Assembly (NCBI RefSeq): GCF_001500045.1
Contig: NZ_LQIX01000022.1
Location: 1 to 53,705 of the forward strand
Direction of reading: 5' to 3'
Origin: Mycobacterium sp. GA-1199
GTDB taxonomy: Bacteria; Actinomycetota; Actinomycetes; Mycobacteriales; Mycobacteriaceae
Length of the DNA stretch: 53,705 bases
The notes under the pieces are model-generated. The model did not search any database and was not told where the DNA came from. It saw nothing but the letters and a program-made list of their open reading frames with translations. The position numbers were made by a program, and so were the translations under genes. Shown piece after piece: positions 17,244-25,293 of the stretch (position 1 is its first letter; every line of letters begins with the position of its first letter).

Positions 17244-18110
17244 GTGGTGTCCGAGGCGAATTCTGAATACGCAGATCTAACGGAGATGTTCCGCCGCCTC
17301 AAGGCGCTGGACGAAGGATCACTTCCCTACCGGCGCCAGCGCGAGGCGATCGTCGACCGAACATTGCCACTGGCCGACCATGTCGCTCGCCGCTACCGCA
17401 ACCGCGGTGAGCCGATCGACGACCTGGTGCAGGCGGCGCGGGTCGGCCTGGTCAACGCGGTCAACCGCTTCGACCCCGACAACGGCGCCGACTTCCTGTC
17501 CTTTGCGATCCCGACCATCATGGGCGAGGTCCGCCGCCACTTCCGGGACTACGGCTGGGCGGTCAAGGTTCCGCGCCGGCTCAAAGACCTCCAGGGGCAG
17601 CTGGTGAAGGCGCGCGCGGAGTTGTCGCAGCAGATCGGGCGTGCGCCGACACCATCCGAAGTCGCCGGCCATCTCGGTATCGAGCGCGAAGCAGTGATGG
17701 AAGCGACGATCGCCAGCAGCAACTACTCGACGCTGTCCACCGACGTTCAGGCCTCGGCCGACGAGGAATTCCGCTCGGTCGGCGAGACCCTCGGCGACGT
17801 CGACCCGAACATCGACAAGGTGGTCGACCTCGAGACGGTGCGACCGCTGATCGCCGCGCTTCCCGAACGCGAGAAGACCGTGTTGCTCCTGCGGTTCTTC
17901 GAGAGCATGACCCAGACCCAGATCGCCGAACGGATGGGTTATTCGCAGATGCACGTGTCGCGTCTGCTCGCACAGGCCCTTCGCAGGCTCCGCGAGCAGG
18001 TGCTTGAACCGGGCGTCGGCGACGTGGGGTCCGAGGTGCGCGCACCGCGTCGGCGACGCCGTTCACCTGTCCCGCCCACTACGGCGCGTCACCTCAAGCG
18101 TGGCGCCTGA
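17244..18110 (+). CDS. RNA polymerase sigma factor, SigF/SigB family (orphan)
   Basis: A 288-residue group 3 sigma factor. Region 2 is visible as DDLVQAARVGLVNAVNRFDP and DFLSFAIPTIMGEVRRHFRD, region 3 as KVPRRLKDL through GRAPTPSEVAGHLG, and region 4 as LPEREKTVLLLRFFESMTQT plus the HTH IAERMGYSQMHVSRLLAQAL. About 30 basic residues (APRRRRRSP and onward) extend past the usual C-terminus. The GTG start has TAGGAG upstream. The usual rsbW/usfX anti-sigma gene is not adjacent, so this is probably a paralogue of canonical sigF. An RsbW-type domain and STAS proteins occur 7-12 kb away. Confidence 0.9.
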   Translation: MVSEANSEYADLTEMFRRLKALDEGSLPYRRQREAIVDRTLPLADHVARRYRNRGEPIDDLVQAARVGLVNAVNRFDPDNGADFLSFAIPTIMGEVRRHFRDYGWAVKVPRRLKDLQGQLVKARAELSQQIGRAPTPSEVAGHLGIEREAVMEATIASSNYSTLSTDVQASADEEFRSVGETLGDVDPNIDKVVDLETVRPLIAALPEREKTVLLLRFFESMTQTQIAERMGYSQMHVSRLLAQALRRLREQVLEPGVGDVGSEVRAPRRRRRSPVPPTTARHLKRGA

Positions 18111-18116
18111 GAAGCG

Positions 18117-18581
18117 TCAGCGCGGCGCGAAGACGGGTGCGAACACGGTCTCGCCGTTGAGCTCCTGACGTTCGAAACGCACCGCGACCGGAAGACCGAC
18201 GTGCACCGAATCAGGTTGACAGTCCACGATATTGGCCGCGATGCGCAGGCCGGGTTGCTCATCGAGCTCGACGATCGCGATGACGTACGGCACCGCGACA
18301 GCGGGGTTGAACGGCTGGTGGTTGACCGTGTAGGTGAACACCGTGCCGAGTCCGGATACCGGTTGTGGGCGAAGTCGTCCGCCGCATTCGGGACAGTCCC
18401 CGGCCGGCGGTGACACCCACAAATGGCAACGCTCACAACGGGTGATCAGCAGCTGGCCATCTCGGCCCCCGGTCCAGAAGGCCCGGTTGTGCTCGTCGAG
18501 AGCCGGCACCATTCTGGCCGCGGAGGCAGGTGACACGTCGTCGGACACGTCTAGGAAAGTACAGTCTGCAGCGGGCATCAT
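18117..18581 (-). CDS. Zn-ribbon/OB-fold (DUF35) protein
   Basis: A 154-residue DUF35-family protein. A rubredoxin-like zinc ribbon CERCHLWVSPPAGDCPEC (two CxxC pairs) lies near residues 47-64, and an OB-fold follows (GTVFTYTVNHQPF, VPYVIAIVELDEQPGLRI). In steroid side-chain degradation, DUF35 domains bind acyl-CoA substrates and partner thiolase-fold enzymes such as Ltp2. The ATG at 18581 has GGAGG 8 nt upstream. A thiolase-fold gene diverges from it, which strongly suggests a functional pair. Confidence 0.88.
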   Translation of the reverse strand: MMPAADCTFLDVSDDVSPASAARMVPALDEHNRAFWTGGRDGQLLITRCERCHLWVSPPAGDCPECGGRLRPQPVSGLGTVFTYTVNHQPFNPAVAVPYVIAIVELDEQPGLRIAANIVDCQPDSVHVGLPVAVRFERQELNGETVFAPVFAPR

Positions 18582-18629
18582 CACACAAGCCTCCGGATGA
18601 GGGGGCCCGAGGGACACGAAGGCGAGGCG

Positions 18630-19832
18630 GTGGCCGGGTTGAGCACGTTCGAGAAGGACGCGGTCATCAGCGGGCTCGGCATCTCGCGCATCGGGCGCCG
18701 CACCGGGATCCCCGGGATCGATCTGACGATGGAGGCGGTGCGCGCCGCGGTCGCCGATGCCGGGCTCACGCCGGATGACATCGACGGCATCGTCACCTTC
18801 GGGGACACGCCGCTGGCCGAAGTCGTTGCCGCACTGGATGGTCCGGCTGTCGACCAGGGCTACGGTTTCCCGACCGGCGGCGTGTTGACCCCGGCGATGT
18901 CGGCGATGGTGGCGGTCTCCGAGCGGCGCGCGCGGCACGTACTGGTGTACCGGACCGTGCAGATGCTCGGCGGAACTATGACGCAGGCACCACCCACCTC
19001 CGGGCCCAACCCGCTGGCTAATCCGCCGATCGAACCTCTCGCCCCCGGGTCCCGGCGCAAGCTCGCGCCGTTCGGCGACATCGACGAACTGCTGGCCGCG
19101 CACGCCTACTCCGCGGCCAACTGGCTTGCCATGCACTGCCGTCGGCATATGGAGCTGTACGGAACGACCAAGGAACAGCTGGGCTGGCTGGCGATCAACA
19201 GCAGACGCAATGCCGGGCTGAATCCCCTTGCCGCCTACCGCGATCCGATGACCATGGCGGACTACTTGGCGGCGCGGCCGGTGTCCACGCCGTTCGGGCT
19301 GTATGACTGCGACGTGCCGATCGATGGCTCGGTCGCGTTCGTGATCTCGCACGCCGAGTACGCACGAGACTGCCCCCAACCACCTGTGGCGGTGGAAGCC
19401 GTTGGCGGTGCCTATGGTTCGGGAGGCTGGTTCCACCGCGACGATTTTCCGAAGATGGCGTCGACCGACGCGGCCGCCGAGATGTGGTCGCGCACCGATC
19501 TGACGCCATCCGACGTCGACCTCGCCGAGCTCTACGACGGCTTCACCTTTCTGACGTTCGCATGGCTGGAGGCGCTGGGTTTCTGCGCGGACGGCGAGGC
19601 GGGTCCGTTCGTCGAAGGCGCGACGCGCATCGCGCTCGACGGCGAGCTGCCACTCAACACCTACGGAGGACAGTTGTCGGCGGGGCGGATGCACGGCTAC
19701 TGGCTGCTGCACGAAGCCTGTCTTCAGCTGCGCGGGCAGGCCGGTGACCGGCAGGTGTCCCGCCGACCCGAGGTGGCGGTCGCCGCGGCAGGCGGCGGGC
19801 CGATCGCCGGCTGCCTGCTGTTGACCCGCTGA
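18630..19832 (+). CDS. Thiolase-fold protein lacking the nucleophilic Cys (Ltp-type)
   Basis: About 400 residues of thiolase/SCP-x fold: GLGISRIGRRTGIPG, TMEAVRAAVADAGLTPDDID, then the C-terminal DLAELYDGFTF and NTYGGQLSAGRMHGYWLLHE. At the position of the thiolase nucleophile the sequence reads TGGVLTPAMSA with no Cys, as in Ltp2-type retro-aldolases, so C-C cleavage of a hydroxyacyl-CoA is more likely than thiolysis. The start is uncertain: ATG 18597 lacks a ribosome site and lies 15 bases from the divergent DUF35 start, whereas GTG 18630 has GAAGG 7 nt upstream. Confidence 0.82.
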   Translation: MAGLSTFEKDAVISGLGISRIGRRTGIPGIDLTMEAVRAAVADAGLTPDDIDGIVTFGDTPLAEVVAALDGPAVDQGYGFPTGGVLTPAMSAMVAVSERRARHVLVYRTVQMLGGTMTQAPPTSGPNPLANPPIEPLAPGSRRKLAPFGDIDELLAAHAYSAANWLAMHCRRHMELYGTTKEQLGWLAINSRRNAGLNPLAAYRDPMTMADYLAARPVSTPFGLYDCDVPIDGSVAFVISHAEYARDCPQPPVAVEAVGGAYGSGGWFHRDDFPKMASTDAAAEMWSRTDLTPSDVDLAELYDGFTFLTFAWLEALGFCADGEAGPFVEGATRIALDGELPLNTYGGQLSAGRMHGYWLLHEACLQLRGQAGDRQVSRRPEVAVAAAGGGPIAGCLLLTR

Positions 19833-19834
19833 GG

Positions 19835-20218
19835 TCAGTCCTCCGCACGCCGGGGCCGGCGCAGTGCGCCCCACAGCCCGACGCCGATGCCGATGACCGC
19901 GCCGCCGAGTCCGATGACCCGCTGCGAGCGTCTCATCTCGTGGTGCACACTCGAGCCGCCCAGCAGATCGGCGGCGTCGGCGCCGCCCGAGGCCAGAAAC
20001 CAGCCTCGGGTGTCGCGGCCCCGCAGTGCCGTTGACAGCAGCAGCCCGCCGATGAGTGCGTCGCGGTACCCCATCGAGCGCAGCAGCAGCTGCGTCGTCG
20101 GCGCCGGCTCATCCGGATCTCCCCACAGCCGGTTGGCCCGAACGGGGTCGATCAGAAACGACACACCGGACGCGAATCGGATGCTGCCCGCGACGAGCGC
20201 GGCGCGGTCGTAGGACAT
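19835..20218 (-). CDS. Conserved-type small membrane protein
   Basis: A 127-residue protein with three or four weakly hydrophobic segments (SIRFASGVSFLI, LIGGLLLSTAL, IGLGGAVIGIGVGLWGAL) and a basic C-terminus. It resembles small actinobacterial membrane proteins of unknown function, possibly DUF4267-like. It is convergent with the thiolase-fold gene, stop codons 3 bases apart. Confidence 0.7.
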   Translation of the reverse strand: MSYDRAALVAGSIRFASGVSFLIDPVRANRLWGDPDEPAPTTQLLLRSMGYRDALIGGLLLSTALRGRDTRGWFLASGGADAADLLGGSSVHHEMRRSQRVIGLGGAVIGIGVGLWGALRRPRRAED

Positions 20219-20289
20219 GGCCGCAGCCTAGGCCGCAATCGTGTGCGGCGAGCCGGTTCTGCCGGCCGATCGTGCTCAGCCGAGCCTGC

Positions 20290-20718
20290 TCAGCCGAGGG
20301 TGAACAGCTCGAGCTGAATGTTGTCGGGGTCGCGGAACACCACGGTCGCAAAGGGAAACGGCTCCTCGGCCGCGCGGATACCGGAGTGTTCGATGCCGAG
20401 TTCGTCGAGCCGTCGTGTCCACGCGTCCAACTCGTCTCGTGACGCCACGTTCAACGCCACGTGGTCCAAACCGGTTCGGGCTTCGTCGAATCGGTTCCCG
20501 TCGTTGCCGGTGTTGGTGTGCAGTCCGATCACGACACCGGAGCGCGGCTCGATCAGCAGCTCACCGTATCCGGTGTCCTCCCGTTCGTAGTGCGGGAACT
20601 TCATCGGTAACCGGTCCGCCCCGAGCAACCGTTGATACCAGGCAAGGCTGGCCTCGAGATCGGTCACCGTGATGGAGATGTGGTGGATGCCGGTGATACC
20701 CGGGACGTCGTCGCTCAT
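20290..20718 (-). CDS. VOC superfamily protein (glyoxalase/dioxygenase fold)
   Basis: A 142-residue vicinal-oxygen-chelate protein with two beta-alpha-beta-beta-beta modules. Metal-ligand positions are suggested by the His in GIHHISITVTDLEASLAWY, the His in LDHVALNV and the Glu in DPDNIQLELF. The ATG at 20718 has AGGAG upstream; an upstream in-frame Met at 20748 is less likely. The substrate is unknown. Confidence 0.87.
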   Translation of the reverse strand: MSDDVPGITGIHHISITVTDLEASLAWYQRLLGADRLPMKFPHYEREDTGYGELLIEPRSGVVIGLHTNTGNDGNRFDEARTGLDHVALNVASRDELDAWTRRLDELGIEHSGIRAAEEPFPFATVVFRDPDNIQLELFTLG

Positions 20719-20787
20719 TCCGATCTCCTGTTCGTTTCGCGCCGGCACCGGTGTGCCGTCAAACCAACCGTAGGCAGAGCCGCCGGC

Positions 20788-21696
20788 TCACCTGCCGTGG
20801 GTCGCGAAGAACTGCCCACTGGACTGGGACGCGTCGAACGGGGCGAACAAACCACCGGGCCAGACGTGGCCTCCGCCGTCGATCTGGACGAACACCACCT
20901 CGGTTCCGCCGGCACACCCGGCGGCGACGAACCGGTGGACGGTGCCCTGCACCTGCTCGACCGGTGCCGGGCAGCCGTCGAGCTCACGCCAGCGCTGCGC
21001 CATCGCCGCGGGCGCGACGATGTCGCTGGGCCCGCCGCGGCCCACCATCGGGCCACCGGCGAACGGCACCACCGGATCGGCCGTTCCGTGCACCGCCAAC
21101 ACCGACACCGGCTGCGACGGTGCGCAGGGGAAACCCGAGGCGAGCGTGCCCGCGACGGGTGCCGCGGCGGCGAAGATGTCGGCGCGTTCGCACGCGAGCC
21201 GCGAGGCCATGAAACCGCCCGCCGATGTCCCGGTAACGAAGACGTGGCCGGGGTCCACGCCGTACTCCTCGCGCAGCCGCTCGGCGAGCGCGACCAGGAA
21301 CCCGACGTCGTCGACGCGCTGGCGGTCCGGCAGTGAGGCGCCGCGGCCGTCGGCCCAGCTCATATCGACCCCGTCGGGATACGCGACGACGAACCCGTAC
21401 TGATCGGCGATCGCGTTGTAGTTGGTTGCTCCGGCCTGCGCCGGTCCGGTCATCCCGGCGCCGTGCAGGTTGAGGACGAGCCCGGCGGGGCGATCGAGGC
21501 CGGGCGGAGAATGCACCGTGTAGGTGCGGTTCAGCCCGCCGATCGTCAAGGCGCCCGCCGCATCGCCTCCCGGGAATGCCGCAGCCTGTCCCCCGCCGAA
21601 GCCGAACAGCACACAGACCGCCGCCAGTACGACCGACGCTTTGGCCGCGGGCCGCGTGCGGCGAGCGTCTCTCAGATGAGCCGATAGCCCGACCAT
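20788..21696 (-). CDS. Secreted esterase, PHB depolymerase/feruloyl esterase family
   Basis: A 302-residue exported alpha/beta hydrolase. Residues 1-40 form a signal peptide with a basic start, hydrophobic core and AAA cleavage region. The nucleophile elbow is GTSAGG with Ser158; the oxyanion segment is LNLHGAGMTG; the acid is probably in HGTADPVVPF and the His in GGGHVWPGG. This matches the LpqC/PHB-depolymerase family acting on polyester or acylated polysaccharide substrates; the true substrate is unknown. The ATG at 21696 follows a strong GGGGGGAC ribosome site. The same frame stays open for about 1.7 kb upstream without being coding. Confidence 0.88.
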   Translation of the reverse strand: MVGLSAHLRDARRTRPAAKASVVLAAVCVLFGFGGGQAAAFPGGDAAGALTIGGLNRTYTVHSPPGLDRPAGLVLNLHGAGMTGPAQAGATNYNAIADQYGFVVAYPDGVDMSWADGRGASLPDRQRVDDVGFLVALAERLREEYGVDPGHVFVTGTSAGGFMASRLACERADIFAAAAPVAGTLASGFPCAPSQPVSVLAVHGTADPVVPFAGGPMVGRGGPSDIVAPAAMAQRWRELDGCPAPVEQVQGTVHRFVAAGCAGGTEVVFVQIDGGGHVWPGGLFAPFDASQSSGQFFATHGR

Positions 21697-21983
21697 TGTT
21701 CGTCCCCCCTTTCGAACTGCAATCACCGGCGCGAACGTAAACCACCGTCGCATGCCGCGTTCACCTTTTATCCCGGGTCGGCCGTATTCATGCATCCGAC
21801 CGCAAAGGCGCCGGGTATCTCGTGCGGAACCTTCTCCACCGATGCCTATCGACGATTGGGCTCGCTCGCGGCCCAGCGGTCGGAGTGGACCGCGCAGGCG
21901 GCCGAGGCCGACACCATCCTCATTCGACGAAACCCAAAGCGCCGAAATCCAATTCCTGCCGGACACCGTGCACAAGCCAGACG
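21697..21983. other. Intergenic stretch between esterase and APC permease
   Basis: Both neighbours are on the minus strand, so this is the permease 3' region and the esterase promoter region. I see no convincing small ORF, clear promoter hexamers or strong hairpin. Confidence 0.4.
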
Positions 21984-23315
21984 TCAGCGACGCGTCGCTG
22001 CCCAGGCCGCCAGATACAGCACCGCGCCCACCGCGATCAGTATCGCGGCGAAGAGCCAGACCTTCGCGGTCTGCTGGGTCAGCAACAACACGCAGGACGC
22101 CACCCCCAGGACCGGCACGGCCGTCCAGACTCGGAAATGCGGGTGATCGACCGGGTCGCGGCGCAGCACCAGCACCGCGATGTTCGTTGAGATGAACACG
22201 ACCAACAGCAGCAGCACCACGGTTTCGGCGAGCGTCGACAGGTCGCCGAGCAGGCTCAGCACCATGGCGACCGCGGTGGTCGCGATGATCGCCGTCCACG
22301 GCGTGCGCCGGTTCGGAAGTACGCGGCCGAGCACGCTGGGCAGCAGGCCGTGCTCGGCCATGCCGTACGTGAGCCTGCTGGCCATGATCATCGTCAGCAG
22401 GGCGCCGTTGGCCACGGCGACGAGCGCGATCGCGCTGAAGACCCGGTCGGGGACCCCGACGTCGGCCGCCGCAACCACGTCGAGCAACGGACCGGAAGAC
22501 TTCGCGAGGTCCTCGGCGGGCAGGGCGATTGCGCTCGCCAGACCGACCAGCGCGTAGAGCACGCCCGCGGTGATGAGGGCGCCGAACAGCGCCGTGGGAT
22601 ACACCTTGCTCGGATTGCGGATCTCCTCGGCCACGTTCGCCGATGTCTCGAAGCCCACGAACGAGTAGTACGCGACGATCGCTGCGCTCAGGATGGCCAG
22701 CGCGGGCGTGGCGCCCTCGGGGAATTCGGTGACGCGGCCGAGATCGCCGCGGCCGCGACCGACCATCAGCGACACCGCGATGACCACGATCAGCAGACCG
22801 GTCAGCTCGATCACCGTCATCACGACATTGCTCTTGACCGACTCGCTGATGCCCCGCGCGTTGAGGCACCCGATCAGGGCCAGGAAAACGATGGCCGCCG
22901 GTACGGCCGGGACATCGATGAACGTCGTGAGATAGTCGCCGGCGAAGGCGAGAGACAGACCCGCCGCGCTGGTCACCCCCGCGGCGAGCATGCAGAAACC
23001 CACCAGGAATGACACCACGGGTCGACCGAACGCCCGCTCGGCGAACACCGCCGCGCCGCCCGCCTTCGGATACTTGGTCACCAGTTCGGCGTAGGAGCCG
23101 GCGGTCAGCAGCGCCAGCAGCAGAGCCAGCAACAGCGGCGCCCACAGCACACCGCCCACGTCGCCGGCGAGCACACCCATCAGCGCGTAGATCCCTGCGC
23201 CGAGCACGTCGCCGAGGATGAACAGGAACAGCAGCGGCCCGGTGATCTTGCGTTTGAGCTTGCCGCCCGCCGTCTCGTCGGGCTCGCCGGTTTGCGCTGT
23301 GGCCGGGGACGTCAT
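21984..23315 (-). CDS. APC-family amino acid/amine permease
   Basis: A 443-residue membrane protein with about 12 hydrophobic helices. Helix 1 carries the substrate-binding GAGIY motif (LGDVLGAGIYALMG), and the first loop has AELVTKYPKAGGAAVFAERA, typical of amino acid-polyamine-organocation permeases. The segment FVGFETSANVAEEIRNPSK in helix 6 is a further hallmark. The substrate is not predictable. The start at the ATG at 23315 skips 12 upstream residues. It diverges from the DUF4185 gene, with a 226-nt shared regulatory region. Confidence 0.9.
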   Translation of the reverse strand: MTSPATAQTGEPDETAGGKLKRKITGPLLFLFILGDVLGAGIYALMGVLAGDVGGVLWAPLLLALLLALLTAGSYAELVTKYPKAGGAAVFAERAFGRPVVSFLVGFCMLAAGVTSAAGLSLAFAGDYLTTFIDVPAVPAAIVFLALIGCLNARGISESVKSNVVMTVIELTGLLIVVIAVSLMVGRGRGDLGRVTEFPEGATPALAILSAAIVAYYSFVGFETSANVAEEIRNPSKVYPTALFGALITAGVLYALVGLASAIALPAEDLAKSSGPLLDVVAAADVGVPDRVFSAIALVAVANGALLTMIMASRLTYGMAEHGLLPSVLGRVLPNRRTPWTAIIATTAVAMVLSLLGDLSTLAETVVLLLLVVFISTNIAVLVLRRDPVDHPHFRVWTAVPVLGVASCVLLLTQQTAKVWLFAAILIAVGAVLYLAAWAATRR

Positions 23316-23459
23316 GCCGGTCCTGATACCCGGCTCCGTAAATCTGCACACTGCGATCTGTGCGTGAAAGCGATCGGCTGGCGAACGAAATCACTCACAA
23401 GTCAGAGGGTTGACGAGGTTGCGACACGGTCACAGGTGAATACCTATCCGTGCATCAAG

Positions 23460-23495
23460 ATCACACGAGTCACTTTCGTCACTAGCGTCACATCC
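23460..23495 (+). promoter_or_regulatory. Four tandem 9-bp repeats, MtrA-like binding site
   Basis: Four consecutive 9-bp units read ATCACACGA, GTCACTTTC, GTCACTAGC and GTCACATCC. The GTCAC core at a 9-bp period resembles the GTCACAgcg direct repeats described for the response regulator MtrA. The array is about 47 nt before the start of the DUF4185 gene. Confidence 0.5.
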
Positions 23496-23541
23496 GCCAT
23501 CGCTGACGTCTCGCCGGGCGTCCCGCTCCGAAAGGTGTGAC

Positions 23542-24960
23542 ATGTCGCCTCCGCGAATCGCCTCGTTGTCGGTGGCGTCCGCAACCGTGATCGCACTGAG
23601 CGCCGTACTCGGCGTCACCCCAGCGGCCTGGGCCGAACCGTGCACCGGCGCCGCGGCGGCCGCACAACCGCCCGCCGCGCCGAACACCGAAGCGACGCCG
23701 GCACTGCCGGGTGGCCCACCGGTCGGCCACCGGCCGCGCAACACCAATGACGAGGCGCCGCTGCCGCCCCTCGGCCGACTGCCCGCCGAGATCCTCGAGT
23801 CGCTTACGCCGCAGTCGGCGACCGTGGACCACCAGGCCGCCGTACGCCCCACGCCACCTCAACCCCCAGCGGACCAGCCTGTCGCACAACAGGTTCCCGA
23901 GCCGCCTCCCCCACCCGCGCCGCCGGGCACGACGTTGGTCGGGTGGGTCACCGGGCCCGAGAGCCCGAACAACACCATCGGGCGGTTCGCGATCACCGGC
24001 ACCGATCTCGGGATCATGTGGGACAACGGCGATCCCGGCAATCGCCAGGTTCTGATGGCGTTCGGCGACACGTACGGCTACTGCAGCGTGCGCGGAAAGC
24101 AGTGGCGCTACAACGCGCTGTTGCGCACGCAGGACGGAGCGCTGTCGAAGACGGTCGCCGTGCCCGACGGCGCCCTCGCCAACCGTTACTCCGGTTCCCC
24201 GCTGTGGGCGCCCGGACTGTCCAAGCAGATCATCAACAGCACCAAGTGGGCGCCGAACGAGAAAGGCATCATTCCCACCGCCGGTGTCGCCGTGGGCGGC
24301 AATCAGTTCGTGAACTTCATGTCGATCAAGAGCTGGGACGCCGACGGGCGGTGGACGACGAACTTCTCGGCGATCGCGGTCTCCCCCGACAACGGTGAGC
24401 ACTGGGGCGTCTACCCCGGCACGGTGCGCGCCGCACGCGAAGGTGACGTCCCGGATGCGCGGTACGTGCGCGGCAACGAGAACTTCCAGCAGGGTGCGTT
24501 TCTGAAGCCGGGCCCTGGCGATCCGTACCTGTACACGTTCGGGACGCCGGCGGGCAGAGGGGGCGCGGCGTACATCGCGCGCATCCCGCAGGGCGCGGTG
24601 CCCGATCTCAACCGCTACGAGTACTGGAACGCCGGTCAGAACTCCTGGGTGCCAAGGGATCCGGGAGCGGCAACAGTGGTGATCCCCGGCCCGGTCGGCG
24701 AAATGTCGGCCCAGTACAACACCTACCTCAAGCAGTACGTGGTGCTGTACTGCAACGGCGCCAACGACGTGGTGGCCAGGATGGCGCCGGCCCCCCAGGG
24801 ACCGTATGGCCCCGAGCAGTTGTTGGTGCGGTCCTGGGATGTCCCCGGCGGTATCTACGCGCCGTTCCTGCATCCGTGGTCGACCGGCAAAGAGCTGTAC
24901 TTCAACCTGTCGCTGTGGTCGGCCTACAACGTCATGTTGATGCGCACAGTGCTGCCGTGA
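23542..24960 (+). CDS. Secreted DUF4185 protein, candidate endo-D-arabinanase
   Basis: A 472-residue exported protein. A signal peptide (residues 1-31, ending AAWAEP) is followed by a Pro/Ala-rich linker to about residue 130 and then the DUF4185 beta-propeller-like domain (GWVTGPESPNNTIGRF, VLMAFGDTYGYC, NRYSGSPLWAP, VSPDNGEHWG, ENFQQGAFLKPG). From recent literature as I recall it, DUF4185 proteins are endo-D-arabinanases (GH183) that cut mycobacterial arabinogalactan and lipoarabinomannan. A self-wall-remodelling role is inferred. The ATG has AAAGG upstream. Confidence 0.85.
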   Translation: MSPPRIASLSVASATVIALSAVLGVTPAAWAEPCTGAAAAAQPPAAPNTEATPALPGGPPVGHRPRNTNDEAPLPPLGRLPAEILESLTPQSATVDHQAAVRPTPPQPPADQPVAQQVPEPPPPPAPPGTTLVGWVTGPESPNNTIGRFAITGTDLGIMWDNGDPGNRQVLMAFGDTYGYCSVRGKQWRYNALLRTQDGALSKTVAVPDGALANRYSGSPLWAPGLSKQIINSTKWAPNEKGIIPTAGVAVGGNQFVNFMSIKSWDADGRWTTNFSAIAVSPDNGEHWGVYPGTVRAAREGDVPDARYVRGNENFQQGAFLKPGPGDPYLYTFGTPAGRGGAAYIARIPQGAVPDLNRYEYWNAGQNSWVPRDPGAATVVIPGPVGEMSAQYNTYLKQYVVLYCNGANDVVARMAPAPQGPYGPEQLLVRSWDVPGGIYAPFLHPWSTGKELYFNLSLWSAYNVMLMRTVLP

Positions 24961-24975
24961 GATCGGCGGCTCTGT

Positions 24976-25293
24976 TCAGTCACCCTCTGCCGCTTGCACT
25001 TGGGCAACCGATGTCAGCCCGCTGATCGTCAGTACCGGCATCAAAATCGGGTTGGCGACGATCGTGCGGATCTGCGGGGCGTGCTCGAACAGCGCGTTGA
25101 TCGCCCCGCTGTCGAGGTATTCGACCGCGGACAAATCGATGGTCAGTCGCGCCGTCTCCTGGCTCCGCCTGCCCACGGCGGCGATGGCGTCGGTGAAAGC
25201 GTCGATGTTGCTCAGGTCGAGCTCGCCTGCTGCGCTCAACACGACGGTGCCGTCGTCCCGGCGGCCGGTGCGCACGGTGAGCGGTGTGGGCAT
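24976..25293 (-). CDS. STAS-domain anti-sigma factor antagonist (second STAS)
   Basis: A 105-residue single STAS domain of the RsbV/SpoIIAA type. The conserved phospho-acceptor is Ser62 in EYLDSGAIN. The unphosphorylated form would bind and block an RsbW-type anti-sigma kinase. The start overlaps the stop of the 1388-residue fusion by one base (TGATG), so it is the last gene of the operon and an obvious substrate of the RsbW and PP2C domains on that protein. Confidence 0.88.
   Translation of the reverse strand: MPTPLTVRTGRRDDGTVVLSAAGELDLSNIDAFTDAIAAVGRRSQETARLTIDLSAVEYLDSGAINALFEHAPQIRTIVANPILMPVLTISGLTSVAQVQAAEGD

Noticed and set aside
20788..23394. Single 868-aa frame spanning the esterase and most of the permease region
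   Set aside because: Only the part from 21696 down is protein-like (signal peptide, GTSAGG); upstream it runs out of frame through the permease gene.
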